Source: Lithobates sylvaticus (taxonomy: Eukaryota > Chordata > Amphibia > Anura > Ranidae). From it: DNA of 64,000 nucleotides. Shown here in pieces: positions 42,675 to 54,274 of the stretch. Each line of letters starts with the position of its first letter. The stretch's first letter is position 1. Under the pieces are notes generated by a model. The model was not told the origin of the DNA and ran no database searches. It saw only the letters and a program-made list of their open reading frames with translations. The position numbers and the translations under genes are program-made. The stretch is from NCBI GenBank assembly GCA_028564925.1, contig CM053029.1:192754940-192818939 (forward strand), written 5' to 3'.

Positions 42675-43051
42675 CCACCTCAATACCGGACACATTTACC
42701 CCCTTCCTGTCCAGGCCAATTTTCAGATATCAGCGCTGTCACACATGAATGACAATTACTCAGTCATGCAACATTGTACCCAAATGAAATTTGTATATAT
42801 AGTTTTGAGACAGATAGAATTTTCCTTTGGTGGTATTTAATCACCACTGGGCTTTTTTTATTTTTCTATATAAGCAAAAAATACTGAAAGTTTGAAAAAA
42901 AAAAATTTTTTGTAGTTTCTGTTATAAAAGTTTGCAAATAAATAATCTTTCTTCATAAATATAGGCCAAAATGTATTCTGCTTTATTTTTTGGGTAAAAA
43001 TAACCCAAATTAGTGTATATTAATTCGAACATTTGGGGTTAAAAGAAGTTA

Positions 43052-43147
<96 letters not shown>

Positions 43148-43603
43148 CCTTTCTATCATGTATATTTTTCATGGATACTTTGAGCAGAACCAAAGCCAAA
43201 ATGTCACTGGCAGGGAAGGGATTAACACTATGGGGTGATCAAGGGGTTAAGTGTGTTCCCTGGATGTGTTTTTAACTGTGAGGGGATGCAACTGACTAGA
43301 GGAGGAGCCAGATCGTTGTGTTTCTACTTAGTAGGAACAGACAATCTGTTTTTCCTCCCCTGTCAGAACAGGGATTTGTGTGTTTCCACACACAAATCCT
43401 TGATCTGGCTCTGGTGCCCGCGATGACGTGGTGGCCGGTGGTGATCGCACTCGCTGGCCACGCGCATCGCGTCTCCCACCAGGCAGCAGGCGTGCGCATG
43501 CCTGCTATGGCTCTTAAAGAAGCCGCCTTATATATACACAGTGATTCATGAAGGAGAGCCATCTTGCTGCTGTATATATGTACAGGAGATGGTCGGGAAG
43601 CGG
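42675..43603. mobile_element. TTAA-flanked MITE (CCACTTC family)
   Basis: TTAA lies at 42671-42674 and 43604-43607. The ends are CCACCTCAATACCGGAC and, read inward, CCGCTTCCCGACCATC. It holds the family block TTTTCCTTTGGTGGTATTTA and an inner (TA)n run at 43053-43144. Non-coding. Confidence 0.82.
43053..43144. repeat. (TA)n microsatellite
   Basis: About 90 bp of pure TA repeats inside the TTAA element. Confidence 0.97.
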
Positions 43604-43884
43604 TTAAATGAATAAAACAAATTTCACTAAACAAAATAATTGAAATAACAAATCAAAACAAAACAAAACAAATTTTTTCCTTGCGTATTATACTTCTCCC
43701 TATACCCTTCTGCTCAAGATGCTTTCAAATTTCCTAACCAAAGCTCTTATCCCCTTCACCCTCATCACCGAACAATCTCCATTTTCAGCCATTAGCTAGA
43801 AAACAACAGTTGTCCTACTTACAGTGTTCCTGCCAACCATGGCATGGAGTTACATACTGTAGGACTATATACCCATTAAAATAA

Positions 43885-44289
43885 AGCTAATCTCTGGGTA
43901 AATTATTAAATATGATATAGTTAAAAGACTTGACAAAATTGGCAGGGTGATGACCTGACTTTTGTCTAATGTAGTTTAGCAACACAGCTTGGTCACCTCC
44001 CTGCTCCCAGCCTGTGATTGCACAGCAAGGGCACAGAAGCAGACTGATGAGGTTATTTCTCTGCTCTCTCCTCATGTTAACATGCTCCTTTTCAGCACAA
44101 TTGTAAGCAAGCATCTGAACCTAATCAGCTCCTAGAACAGCTCATCCCTGTCTACTGTGCCAGGGAGATTACTAGAGACCAATAGCAAGGGACATTCAGG
44201 TAGATACACTGCTTGCATTTCAAAATGTAATATTAATGAATACAAAACTGAACTAACTGGTGTTTTTTTTATCTGCCTGAAGTTTGGCT
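43885..44289. mobile_element. TTAA-type MITE (AGCCAAACTT end)
   Basis: The right end, read inward, is AGCCAAACTTCAGGCAG beside TTAA (44290-44293). The left end AGCTAATCTCTGGGTA is a diverged match beside ATAA. Non-coding; the frame at 43887-44114 has no known domain. Confidence 0.5.
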
Positions 44290-44293
44290 TTAA

Positions 44294-44932
44294 TATTTTA
44301 AATCTAATTTAGATATTCATTACTTATAAATGAAAGCCAATAACCAGCTTATGTGTACATTTATACACAGCGGTTTGTAGACATTTGGTAAAAAATTATT
44401 AATAAACCAATGATAGGGTGCCTTTACATAACACAAAACAATATGCTTCCCAACTGTCCCTTTTTTGGGACCAAATCCCTCTGTCCCTATTTCCTCCTCA
44501 GTATTTACTTCCTCTTTTTGGCCTGACGTAAAGTCTATAAAAATTTACTATTTAACTATCAGTAGTGTTATACTGCAATGAAACCTTTAACCAATCCAAA
44601 GTATCATTTGTTATTTTGAAAAGTCAATATAAAAAAAAGGAGAGGTTAAAAAAGCAACTAGGGATTTAACCGATCATTTACGGCATATAATTTCTTCAAA
44701 ATTTGTGTAACTGGGAGCAAAGCAGGGTTTGGATCATTTGCACTGTAATTTTTGTTTGGATAGGCCATAGATAACTCTTCTTTTTTTTTTTATTCAGCCA
44801 GAGGGTTGGTTGAAAAAAAAAATAATGAATGGTTTACCCATCCACACATTCCCGCTGTGCCCTTGTGTTCTCACAGCAGGACTCTCCACTTCTGTCGGAT
44901 GAATCTCGATCCATCTGTGGACAGTTTTATTG
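44294..44932. other. unassigned stretch
   Basis: It includes a block beginning CCCAACTGTCCCTTTTTTGGG at about 44451, reminiscent of a frog repeat, but no paired ends are visible. Confidence 0.35.
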
Positions 44933-45009
<77 letters not shown>

Positions 45010-45016
45010 ATCTATC
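44933..45016. repeat. (TATC)n microsatellite
   Basis: About twenty TATC units with one interruption near the end. The SIYLSIYL-type frames across it are artefacts. Confidence 0.97.
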
Positions 45017-45065
45017 CAGTGCTCTGCATAAATGACTACACTACTTTTGAAAAGTAAGGGTTTAA

Positions 45066-46069
45066 CCACTTCAGCCCCGGACCAATTGGCAGCCAAAGGA
45101 CCAGGCCCCTTTTTGCAATTCGGCACTGCGTCGCTTTAACTAACAATTGCGCGGTCATGCGACGTGGCTCCAAAACAAAATTGGCGTCCTTTTTTTCCCA
45201 CAAATAGAGCTTTCTTTTGGTGGTATTTGATCGCCCCTGCGGTTTTTATTTTTTGCGCTATAAACAAAAATAGAGCGACAATTTTGAAAAAAAATGCAAT
45301 ATTTTTTACTTTTTGCTATAATAAATATCCCCAAAAAATATATAAAAAAACATTTTTTTTTCTCAGTTTAGGCCGATACGTATTCTTCTACATATTTTTG
45401 GTAAAAAAAATCACAATTAGCGATTATTGATTAGTTTGCGCAAAAGTTATAGCGTTTACAAAATAGGGGATAGTTTTATAGCATTTTTATTAATATTTTT
45501 TTTTTTATTAGTAATGGAGGCGATCAGTGATTTTTATTGTGACTGCGACATTTTGGCGGACACATCGGACATTTTTGACACATTTTTGGGACATTTGTCA
45601 TTTATACAGCAATCACTGCTATTTAAATAGCACTGATTCCTATGTAAATGACAGTTGTAGTTAGGGGGTTAACCACTAGGGGGCCGGGAGGAGTCAGTGT
45701 GACGTGTTGTGTTTTTTTTTTTTACAGTAGGGGGGCGTGGCTGTACGTCTGACGTCATTGATCGGCGTTCCCGATGACAGGGAACCGCCGATCACTGACA
45801 GTCAGTGTAGGAAGCGCGGGGAGAGGTTTGTTTACATAGACCTCTCCCCGTTCTTCATCTCCGTAACCCGATCGCGGGATACCAGCGGCGATCGGGTCCG
45901 CTGGTCCCGCGGCCAGGGTCACGGAGCTCCCGACCGGGTCGCGAGCGCGCCGCTAGCGGCGCGCGCGCGACCCACAGGCAGGCACATGCACGATCACGTA
46001 CAGGTACGTGATTCTGCCTGCCCGTGCCATTCTGCTGACGTAAATATGCAGTGGCCGGTCGGGAAGCGG
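45066..46069. mobile_element. TTAA-flanked MITE (CCACTTC family)
   Basis: TTAA lies at 45062-45065 and 46070-46073. The ends are CCACTTCAGCCCCGGACC and, read inward, CCGCTTCCCGACCGGCC. It is nearly colinear with 15028-15992 over its whole length and in the same orientation. The GC-rich right third contains GCGCGCCGCTAGCGGCGCGC, a perfect palindrome, at about 45946. Non-coding. Confidence 0.87.
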
Positions 46070-46147
46070 TTAATCCATATCTCAATGAACACAAGAACCA
46101 TTTCCAACATTTTGACAAAATTTCGTTTTATAGAACATTTGTTTAGC

Positions 46148-47340
46148 TCATCGTTTTTAAAAACGGATGTTTTTTCGGGAGCAGTGATTTTTTAATGCTT
46201 AAAGTGAAACAATAAAAATGAAATATTCCTTTAAATATCGTACCTGGGGGGTGTATATAGTATGCCTGTAAAGTGGCACATTTTTCCCGTGTTTAGAATA
46301 GTATCACACCAAAATGACATTTCTAAAGGTAAAATTGGCATTAAAAACTGATCGCGGCTGTAATGAATTGTCGGGTCTCAGCAATATAGATACAGATAAT
46401 TGAAAAAAAGAGCATGGGATCCCCCCATCCATTACCAGGCTTTGGGCCTGGTATGGATTTTAAGGGGAACCCTGCGCCAAAATAAAAAGAAATGGTGTAG
46501 CCCCCCCCCCCCCCAAATCCATACCAGACCTTTATCCAAGCATGCAACCTGGCAGGCCTCAGGAAAAGAACCATACCAGGCCACATGCCCTCAACATGAG
46601 GAGGGTGCTTTGGGGTGGCCCCCCAAAGCACCTTGTCCCCATGTTGATGGGGACAAGGGCTTCATCCCCACAACCCTTGCCTGGTGGTTGTAGGGGTCTG
46701 CGGGTGGGGGGCTTATCGGAATCTGGAAGCCCCCTTTAACAAGGGGACCCCCAGATCCCGGCCTCCCCCCCTGTGTGAATTGGTAACGGGGTACAAATTT
46801 CACCAAATTTCATTCCATTTCACAAAAAAGTGTCAAAATGGTAAAAAAGACAAGAGACAGCTTGGGACGAAAAAAATAAATGTCCCACAGTGTAAGTTCA
46901 CGCCGCCCAATCAACCAAAAAAAAAAAAGCCGCAACCGATCCGCCTCCATTTGAGGCTCCCCCCGACTGACGCGTCTTCTTTGTGACAGCTCTTATATAA
47001 CTGAGAGGGGGCCGGGTCACCCGTTTACGTCACCCAAAGGGCCTGGTAATGGACGGGAGGATCCCATGCTCTTTTTTTCAATTATCTGTATCTATATTGC
47101 CGGGACCCGACAATTCATTCCAGCCGTGATTAGTTTTAAATTACAATTTTTCCTTTAGAAATGTCATTTTGATGTGGTACTGTTCTAAACACGGGAAAAA
47201 TGTGCCACTTTACAGGCATTCTATAGACACCCAACAGGCACAATATTTAAAAGGAATATTTATTTTTTATTGTTTCACTTTAAGCATTTTAAAAAATCAC
47301 TGCTCCTGAAAAAAATTCAGTTTTTAAAGAGGATGGCCAC
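46148..47340. repeat. long inverted repeat, arms about 290 bp
   Basis: 46148-46443 and 47034-47340 are reverse complements with roughly 90 percent identity by eye. Shared landmarks include GGAGCAGTGATTTTTTAA, GGCACATTTTTCCCGTG, CAATATAGATACAGATAATT and AAAGAGCATGGGATCC. The spacer of about 590 bp is a GC-rich segment shared in part with 49302-50640 and 52767-53840. Confidence 0.88.
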
Positions 47341-47791
47341 CTGCACAAAAAATATTAAAAGTCAGCAGCTACAAATACTGCAGCTGCTGACTTTTAATAA
47401 ATGGACACTTATCTGTTCCAGGTTCCAGCGACGTCGGCAGAAGATGACGAGCAATCGCTCATCTCTCGGCTGCCCCCGCCGCCATCCTCTGTCAGGGAAT
47501 CGGGAAGTGAAGCGTTGTGGCTTCACTGCACAGTTCCCTACTGCGCATGCGCAAGTCGCGCTGCGCGTCTTTACTGGTCCCCGTTGTGTCCTGGGAACTG
47601 TGTGTTTCCCAGGACACAACGGGGGGGCATCTGCGGCTAGGGGCGGGGCATCTGCGGCTAGCTAGTCCAGTAAGTGGGTGCAGATACCTGGATTATACAG
47701 GTATCTGCACCCCCCTCCCCCCTGAAAGATGCCAATTGTGGCACCGGAGGGGGGGGGGGGAATCCGATAAGCGGAAGGGTGGAGCTCCGCT
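47328..47791. mobile_element. TTAA-flanked MITE nested in the fold-back element
   Basis: TTAA lies at 47324-47327 and 47792-47795. The ends AGAGGATGGCCACCTGC and, read inward, AGCGGAGCTCCACCC are diverged inverted repeats. It holds hairpins such as AAAAGTCAGCAGCT facing AGCTGCTGACTTTT and CAGATACCTGGATTATACAG. Non-coding. Confidence 0.72.
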
Positions 47792-47876
47792 TTAAAAAAA
47801 CATTTTGCATTGATACATGTCTCCTGGGACAGGCCTCCGGTCCCCAAACACTTTTTATGACAATAACTTGCATATA

Positions 47877-48424
47877 CCGTATATACTCGAGTATAAACCA
47901 ATTTTTATAGCACATTTTTTTGTGCTGAAAATGCCCCTCTCGGCTTATACTCGAGTCAAGCACTTTTATACAGCAGAGAATGACATTTTCCGACCTGACT
48001 TTAGGGCCCCGTATCCCTGGGCCACTTGGTGCTAGGAACCCCAAATTTGGTATGCAAACCCAGTGGAACTAGCACTACAACATACCCAAGTCACTAGCAC
48101 CAAGTGACCCCGAGATATGGGGCCCCAAAGTCGGTCAACTGTGTCCATCTGCAGCAATGTCATTTCGGGACCCTTTGGGTCCAGAGACCCCAAATTTTGG
48201 CTGCAGCTAGGGTAGGGGCATTTAGGAACCCTTAACTACCAGATTTGAAGTTCGGGGGACCTATGGCTGCAAATGGGCACAGTGAGGCATGCAAATGGAC
48301 ACAGTGAGGCTGAAAATGGGCATTGTTGACCCTCTTTTCCAGTCAATAAGTTTTCACAGTTTTTTGTGGTAAGATTAGGTGCCTCGGCTTATATTCGGGT
48401 CGGCTTATACTCAAGTATATATGG
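47877..48424. mobile_element. TA-flanked MITE (TATACTCGAGTATAA type)
   Basis: The ends CCGTATATACTCGAGTATAA and, read inward, CCATATATACTTGAGTATAA are inverted repeats flanked by TA (47875-47876 and 48425-48426). Joining the flanks restores GCATATAAGCC, the sequence expected from other hAT copies, which proves the boundaries. A 548-bp non-coding element of Tc1/mariner type. Confidence 0.88.
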
Positions 48425-48536
48425 TAAGCCTTTAAAATCCGGCAGCTTTCGAATTTGCCGCGAACACCGCATATTATTCGCTGTTCGGCGAACTGGCAAA
48501 CATACAATGTTCGACTCGAACATCGGGCTCATCCCT

Positions 48537-49293
48537 AATTACGACCAAGGGCATGGATTGATGATAGAATCTTCTCTTTCAATATAGAGCAGTATGTCTG
48601 TGAATTCATGATGCCATCAATGAAATACAGCTCCCCGACACAAGCAGCACTCATGCAGCCTCACAGAAGGACATTGCCACTACCATGTTTCACTGTAGGC
48701 ACCGTGCATTTTTCTTTGTACTCCACCTTTGCGGCGCCATACAGTTTTGAAGCCATCCGTTTATAAAACATTTATTTTGGTCTCGTCACTCCAGAGTACA
48801 GAGTCCCAGTAGTATACAGCTCTCCTACACCGCCCCAAAGATGCTGCTTGCAGGCCTTGCAGGACTTTTTTTTCCCGTTCCGCAAGCGCACAGCCCCAGT
48901 GTGAAAGCACTCGGGCATTCACACTGGGGAGGCATGAGAGGCAGTTTCAGGCATTTTACAGGTGCTATTTTTAGCACTAAAACGGCCTCAGTGTGAAAGG
49001 GGTCTAAAGCTTTGCTGATCTTCTTGTAGCCTTCCCCTTTCTTGTGTAGAGAAATTATTTTCTTTCTCAGCCCTTGTGGCATTTCTCTTCCATGTGGTAC
49101 CATTGCTGACAGCATGAAATGGGGAGGGGTTTTCTTTTTTAAGAAACGCCCTTTTATAATCAACTGTCTGCTGGACACCTGTTTAATGAATAATTATACT
49201 CACCTGTAGTTGAATTTTTGTTAATTAGGATTTTGTTGTCTAAAATTTAGCTTTGCTCCTAAGATTTTGGGGTGTATTTATTTTTGCAACATG
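48537..49293 (-). mobile_element. Tc1-like transposon fragment
   Basis: The minus strand near 49020-49130 reads MPQGLRKKIISLHKKGEGYK followed by KISKAL, the first helix-turn-helix of a Tc1 transposase. The plus strand near 48690 has ACTACCATGTTTCACTGTAG, the antisense of the TVKHG block. No terminal repeats are preserved. It is interrupted by a palindromic MITE (48826-49008). Confidence 0.72.
48826..49008. mobile_element. palindromic MITE, CAGTGTGAAAG type, inside Tc1
   Basis: The inner hairpin CCCCAGTGTGAAAGC faces GCATTCACACTGGGG, and the right end is TCAGTGTGAAAGGGGTC. It belongs with the copies at 7000 and 9955. Confidence 0.65.
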
Positions 49294-49301
49294 GTTATGA
49301 A

Positions 49302-50640
49302 TAGGGATGAGCCCAATGTTCGAGCCGACGTAAGTTTGACTCGAACATCAGGTATTCGCCGAACAGCGAACAATTTGGGTTGTTCGCAGCAAATTCAAAT
49401 GCTGCGGAACACCCTTCAAAAGTCTATGGGAGAAATCAAAAGTGCTAATTTTAAAGGCTTATATGCTGGTATTGTCATAAAAAATGTTTGGGGACCTGGG
49501 TCCTGCCCCAGGGGACATGTATCAATGCAAAAAATTGGTTTAAAAAATGGCTGTTTTTTTGGGAGCAGTGATTTTAATAATGCTTAAAGTGAAACAATAA
49601 CAGTGAAATATTCCTTTAATTTTGTACCTGGGGGGTGTCTATTGTATGCCTATAAAGTGGCGTATTTTTCCAGTGTTTACAACAGTCCCTGCACAAAATT
49701 ACATTTCTAAAGGAAAAAAAGTAATTTAAAACTACTGGTGGCTATAATGAATTGTCGGGTCTCGGCAATACAGATAAAAGTCATTGAAAAAAACGGCATG
49801 GGGGTCCCCCCAAAAATGCATACCAGGCCTTTTGGGTCTGGTATGAATATTAAGGGGAACCCCGAACCAAAATTAAAAAAAAAATTGCCTAGGGGTCCCC
49901 CCAAATTCCAGGCCAGGCCATTCAGGTCTGGTATGTATATTAAGGGTAACCCTGCGCCAAATTCTTTTTAAAAAATGGCGTGGGGGTCCCCCCAAAAATC
50001 CATACCAGACCCTTATCCGAGCACACAACCTGGCAGGCCGCATGCCTCCTGAACTGTACCAGGCCACATGCACTCAACATGAGGAGGGTGCTTCGGGGTA
50101 GCCCCTCAATGCCCTCATCCCCACAACCCTTGCCCGCCCCCCCCTCCTGTTTCACAAAAAAAGTGTCAAAATTAAAAAAAAACACAAGACACATCTTGGG
50201 ACAAGTCCTTTATTAAAAAAGAAAAATATCCCACGAAGTCCATTCATCTTCTTCTCTCACTCCACCAACGGACTGAAAAAATAACCTGCACGCCGCCACC
50301 GTTTAGCCTCCATTGGAGGCACCCACCATAATGACTGTCCTCTCAGGTGAGGGCGGGGCCACACGATGACGTACCCCGGTGACCCCACCCCCCTCTGACA
50401 CACAGGGACTTCCCAATGGCTTCCCTGTAGTGTCAGAGGGGGGCGGGCCACCCGTTTATGTACCCGGGTGACCCCACCCCCTTTGAAGCACGAGGACTTC
50501 CCAATGGCTTCCCTGTGGTGTCAGAGGGGGGCATGCGTTTATGTAAACGGGTGGCCCCGCTCCCCTCTAATGCCACGGGGAAGCCATTGGGAAGTCCCCA
50601 TGCGTCAGAGGGGGGCTGGGTCACCCAGGTACGTCACCAT
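49302..50640. mobile_element. short hAT-1 relative, left end preserved
   Basis: The left end TAGGGATGAGCCC at 49302 is followed by the same sequence blocks as hAT-1 (GGGGACCTGGGTCCTGCCCC, GGAGCAGTGATTTT, GTACCTGGGGGGTGTCT) in the same order. After about 500 bp it diverges into GC-rich spacer like that of 46444-47033. The right terminal repeat is not found. The 8 bases before it are GTTATGAA. Confidence 0.7.
50367..50640. repeat. GC-rich tandem and inverted repeat
   Basis: Two direct copies of a block of about 85 bp (GACTTCCCAATGGCTTCCCT plus GTGTCAGAGGGGGGC) lie at about 50384 and 50468. A third copy is inverted (GGGAAGCCATTGGGAAGTCC at about 50578). Non-coding. Confidence 0.75.
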
Positions 50641-50984
50641 GTGGCAATCAATGGCTGCAATCAATGGCCCGCATTTGAGGGAGTATTTTGTAGTAGCGTC
50701 CCATAGAAAAAGTGGATTCCGAAAGGAAAGTAAAGGTTTTCCAACAAATCTGTTGAGGTGTACTCATTTACGCTGAGTAATACGCTGAGCAGGATTTCTG
50801 AAGAGAGAGCACTTGCAATTTTTAAAAAATAATACCAAGTTGCTTTGAAAAAGTAAACTAAAGAATCTGTGCAACACTCACACTTTTTCATTCAAATCCA
50901 TGATAGAGGCATAGGCAAGGAGGGAGAAGGAAGGGTGAAATCACTGGTCTTTGTGTATATTACATTTCAAGTTATTAAAGGACT
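50641..50984. other. unassigned stretch
   Basis: No gene or repeat ends are recognised. Confidence 0.35.
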
Positions 50985-50988
50985 TGTA

Positions 50989-51391
50989 AAGGCAGAAGGT
51001 TTTTTATTACGTACCTGAGCTCCTTCTTTGTCCAGCCATGTCCACGATCCCCTCAGCCACCCACAACACTCCTCCTGATGAGGACTGGCTGAGACAGAGA
51101 AGCGGCGCCATTGAATCGCGCGGCTGTCAATCAAAGTCAGTTAGCCAATCAGGGAAAAGAGGTGGCCAGGTCGGGGCTCCGTGTCTGAATGGATACACGG
51201 AGCTCTGATTCGGCTTGGGTGCCCCCTGTAGCAAGCTGCTGGCTGAGGGGCACTCAAAGGAGGGAGGGGCTAGGAGCAGCAAAGAGAGCTCCAAGAAGAG
51301 ATGGATCAGCGCTGCTCTGGGCAAAACAAACTGCATAGAGCAGGTAAGTATAACATGTTTGTTATTTTTCCAAAAAGCCTTTACAATCACT
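50989..51391. mobile_element. TTAA-flanked MITE (TTGTAAAGGC ends)
   Basis: TTAA lies at 50985-50988 and 51392-51395. The ends are AGGACTTGTAAAGGC and, read inward, AGTGATTGTAAAGGC. It shares AAACAAACTGCA and TAACATGTTTGTTATTT with 944-1878, its longer relative. Confidence 0.8.
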
Positions 51392-51492
51392 TTAAGCTAT
51401 CAAGCAATTGACTTTTTTCAGTAGGGAAATATAAAAAAAACATAAAAGCGAGCCCAAAGCTCCACTCTCTTGAATAATCGGGGTTAATTTAA

Positions 51493-52446
51493 CCACTTCA
51501 ATACTCGCAACTGTCATATGACGTCCACAAGGTGGATCTCCCATCCTGGGTAAACATCATATGACGTCCTCCTATTCCCGGCTGTCTAGGGGGCGTGCGC
51601 CCTGCCCGCAGCATCCTTTGGGACCCGGTGCGCGTTCCCTGGCAGCCGCAGTGTCCGCCGGGCACCCGCGATTGCCCAGGAAAACAGTAGGACCGTGGAG
51701 CTGTGTGTGTAAACACACAGCTCCACGTCCTGTCAGTGGAGAGGAGACCGATGATGTGTTCCCAGTACAGAGGAACACCGATCGGTCTACTCCCCTTGTG
51801 AGTCTCCTCCCCCCACAGTTAGAATCACTCACAGGGAACATACATTAACCCCTGCATCGCCCCCTAGTGTTAACCCCTTCCCTGCCAGTCACATTTACAC
51901 AATTTTATAGCAACGATCGCTGTGTAAATGTGAACGGTCCTAAAAATGTGTCAAAAGTGTCCGAAGGGTCCGCCGCATTGTCACAGTCACGAAAAAAATC
52001 GCAGATCGTCGCCATTACTAGTAAAAAAAAAAAAATGCAATAAATCTATCCCTTATTTTGTAGACGCTATAACTTTTGCGCAAACCAATCAATAAACGCT
52101 TATTGTGATTTTTTTTTACCAAAAATATGTAGAAGAATACGTATCGGCCTAAACTGAGTAAAACATTTTTTTTTTTTAAAGGGATATTTATTATAGCAAA
52201 AAGTAAAAAATATTGTGTTTTTTTCAAAATTGTCGCTCTTCTTTTGTTTATAGCGCAAAAAATAAAAAACGCAGAGGTGATCAAATACCACCAAAAGAAA
52301 GCTCTATTTGTGGGAAAAAAAGGATGTCAATTTTGTTTGGGTGCAACATCGCACGACCGCGCAATTGTTAGTTAAAGCGACGCAGTGCCGAATCGCAAAA
52401 AGTGCTCTGGTAAGGAAGGGGGTAAAATCCTCCAGGGCTGAAGTGG
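51493..52446. mobile_element. TTAA-flanked MITE (CCACTTC family), reversed
   Basis: TTAA lies at 51489-51492 and 52447-52450. The ends are CCACTTCAATACTCGC and, read inward, CCACTTCAGCCCTGGAGG. The family blocks (GAAGAATACGTATCGGCC, CTATTTTTGTTTATAGCGC type) appear in reverse order relative to 15028 and 45066, so it lies in the opposite orientation. Confidence 0.85.
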
Positions 52447-52450
52447 TTAA

Positions 52451-52758
52451 GAAACAAAAAAAACGGGAATTAATGGTCTCTCTGCATTTAGTTATGCTCA
52501 ATTAAGACTTCGACTAGGCAAACATGCGAATGAAAAAGCACGCTAGAACTGGCGAACGTGCCTTTGTAAATATCAAATCGGCATATCCGTGAATTTGCAA
52601 GTGCCAATTGCTACCGAGTTTGGAACTGCACTGCAGCCATGATCACATAAATGTGAATAAAACATTTTTATGTGAGATGTGCTCTACCTCGTCTGCATCT
52701 ATTTATGTATATTCCAATTAGTATTCCTAGTTTTTTTTTTCTTTTGCGGACGAATGCA
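52451..52758. other. unassigned stretch
   Basis: No gene or repeat ends are recognised. Confidence 0.35.
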
Positions 52759-52766
52759 GTTATGAA

Positions 52767-53840
52767 TAGGGGTGGGCGAACGGTTCGGCCCAAGCATAAG
52801 TTTGGGCCGAACTTTCATTGTTCCGACGTTCGGCGAGTAGCCGAACAAACGGGTCGTTCGATTGGCAGAAGCAGTGAAAGCTTCAGCCAATCAGGGCACA
52901 GAGCACATGTGAATGAGTATGGGGTACGATGTAAATAAAAACACAACACAAGTTTTTAAAATACTTTATTACACAGCTCCGGGGGTCTTCTACCATCTTG
53001 GGGGGTCTTCTCGCCGGACTTCTCCGCTATCTTCTGCTAGCTCTTTTACTAGCGGAGGAGCCCAGCTTTCTCCTTCGTTGCCGCCGCCGTCTGGGGGTCG
53101 TGTTCCGACTTCTGGGGTCTTGTCCCGCTCTTCTGTTCTTCTTGCCGGGCCTCCACTATCTTCTTGCAGCTCTTTTACTAGCGGTGGCCCGGTCTTCTGT
53201 CGCCGTCACCTTCTGCTTCTTGTTCTTCTTTCTTCATCCGATGTTGACACAACGCTGTCTCCCCTTCTAATGGCCCAGACGTGTTGAGTGGCCTGTTATA
53301 TAGGGACAAGGGGCGGGGCCACCAGCTCATGCCACCTGCTCATGCCACATGGTGACCCCCCATATGATAGGGTGGGGGGCCAGGATCTGGGGGCCCCCTT
53401 ATTGAAGGGGGGTCCCGGATCCCGGATTCTGATAAGCCCCCCGTCCCGCAGATCTCAACAACCAACGGCCAGGGCTGTCGGGAAGAGGCCCTTGTCCTCA
53501 TCAACATGGGGACAAGGTGCTTTGGGGTGGGGGGGCCGCAGGGCCCCCCTTTCCCCAAGGCACCCACCCATGTTGAGGGCACGCGGCCTGGTACGGCTCA
53601 GGAGGGAGGGCTCGGCTCGTACGGCTTGTCCCCACCCCCTTTACTGACCGTCCAGGCTGCGTGCTTGGATAAGGGTCTGATATGGATTTGGGGGGGACCC
53701 CCACACCGTTTTTTCGGCGTAGGGATTCCCCTAAATCCCTTTAAATCCATACCAGGTGACGGGGCTAGCGAGGTGTCAATCTCGCCGATAGAGGCGGTGG
53801 CATTGACTTCCTTCGCTAGTCCTGTCTACCTGGAGTCACG
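52767..53840. mobile_element. short hAT relative, left end preserved
   Basis: The left end TAGGGGTGGGCGAACGG resembles the right end of hAT-1 read inward. The GC-rich interior (GGGGGGCCAGGATCTGGGGG, AACATGGGGACAAGGTGC) is shared with 46444-47033. A 35-bp-type repeat of TCTTCT-GCCGG phrases occupies 52980-53240. No right terminal repeat is seen; the sequence gives way to another element at about 53842. Confidence 0.55.
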
Positions 53841-53841
53841 T

Positions 53842-54050
53842 TCTAAATGAACGGACTCCGTGTAAAAGTCCGGCGGACCTCCACCAAAACTCTGGCGGAT
53901 TGTCTGCCAGAAAAGTCCGGGCGTGTGGGCAAGTCCGCATGTTCGGAAAGTCGGGCAAACCTCCGCTGGAAAGTCCACCGGATTGTCTGCCGGACTAAGT
54001 CCACCAGATAGTCTGGCCGAAAAAGTCTGATCGTGTGTACGTGGCATAAG
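53842..54050. mobile_element. Harbinger-like MITE, partial
   Basis: The right end, read inward, is TTATGCCACGTACACACGAT, like the ends of 1427-1867. The interior repeats TCCGGCGGA and GATTGTCTGCC phrases. The left end is poorly defined. Confidence 0.5.
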
Positions 54051-54274
54051 GATAGTGTGAGTGTAGTGAGGGGGACCATCATTTAGCTTTGCATAGTGTG
54101 CAGCTAGAGTAGGGACAGCTCAGATAGTTTCACTGTAGTGTAGTGAGACTGTGTCATTCATACATATATTAGTGTAGAGTAAGGACAGCTCATATAGTTT
54201 CAGTGTAGCGTAGTGAAACCGTGTCAGTAATCTTGACATTAGTGTATAGCTAGAGTAGGGACAGTTCAGATACC

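Larger units (their letters stand above)
46148..48536. mobile_element. fold-back hAT relative with two nested inserts
   Basis: The right end reads CGGGCTCATCCCTA up to 48536, matching the TAGGGATGAGC end of hAT-1. Inside, GGGGACAGGACCC-type and GGAGCAGTGATTTTT blocks match the hAT-1 left end in reverse. A second, inverted copy of these inner blocks makes the left arm (46148-46443). The outer part of the left arm is missing, and unrelated sequence (46074-46147) separates it from the TTAA element. Inserts lie at 47328-47791 and 47877-48424. Confidence 0.75.

Noticed and set aside
52672-53287. Two overlapping frames of 88 and 124 residues
   Set aside because: They span the left end and short repeats of a non-autonomous hAT element.
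53506-53850. 114-residue plus-strand frame, and GC-rich frames near 46400 and 50460
   Set aside because: These lie in the GC-rich spacer of short hAT relatives, where several frames stay open on both strands.
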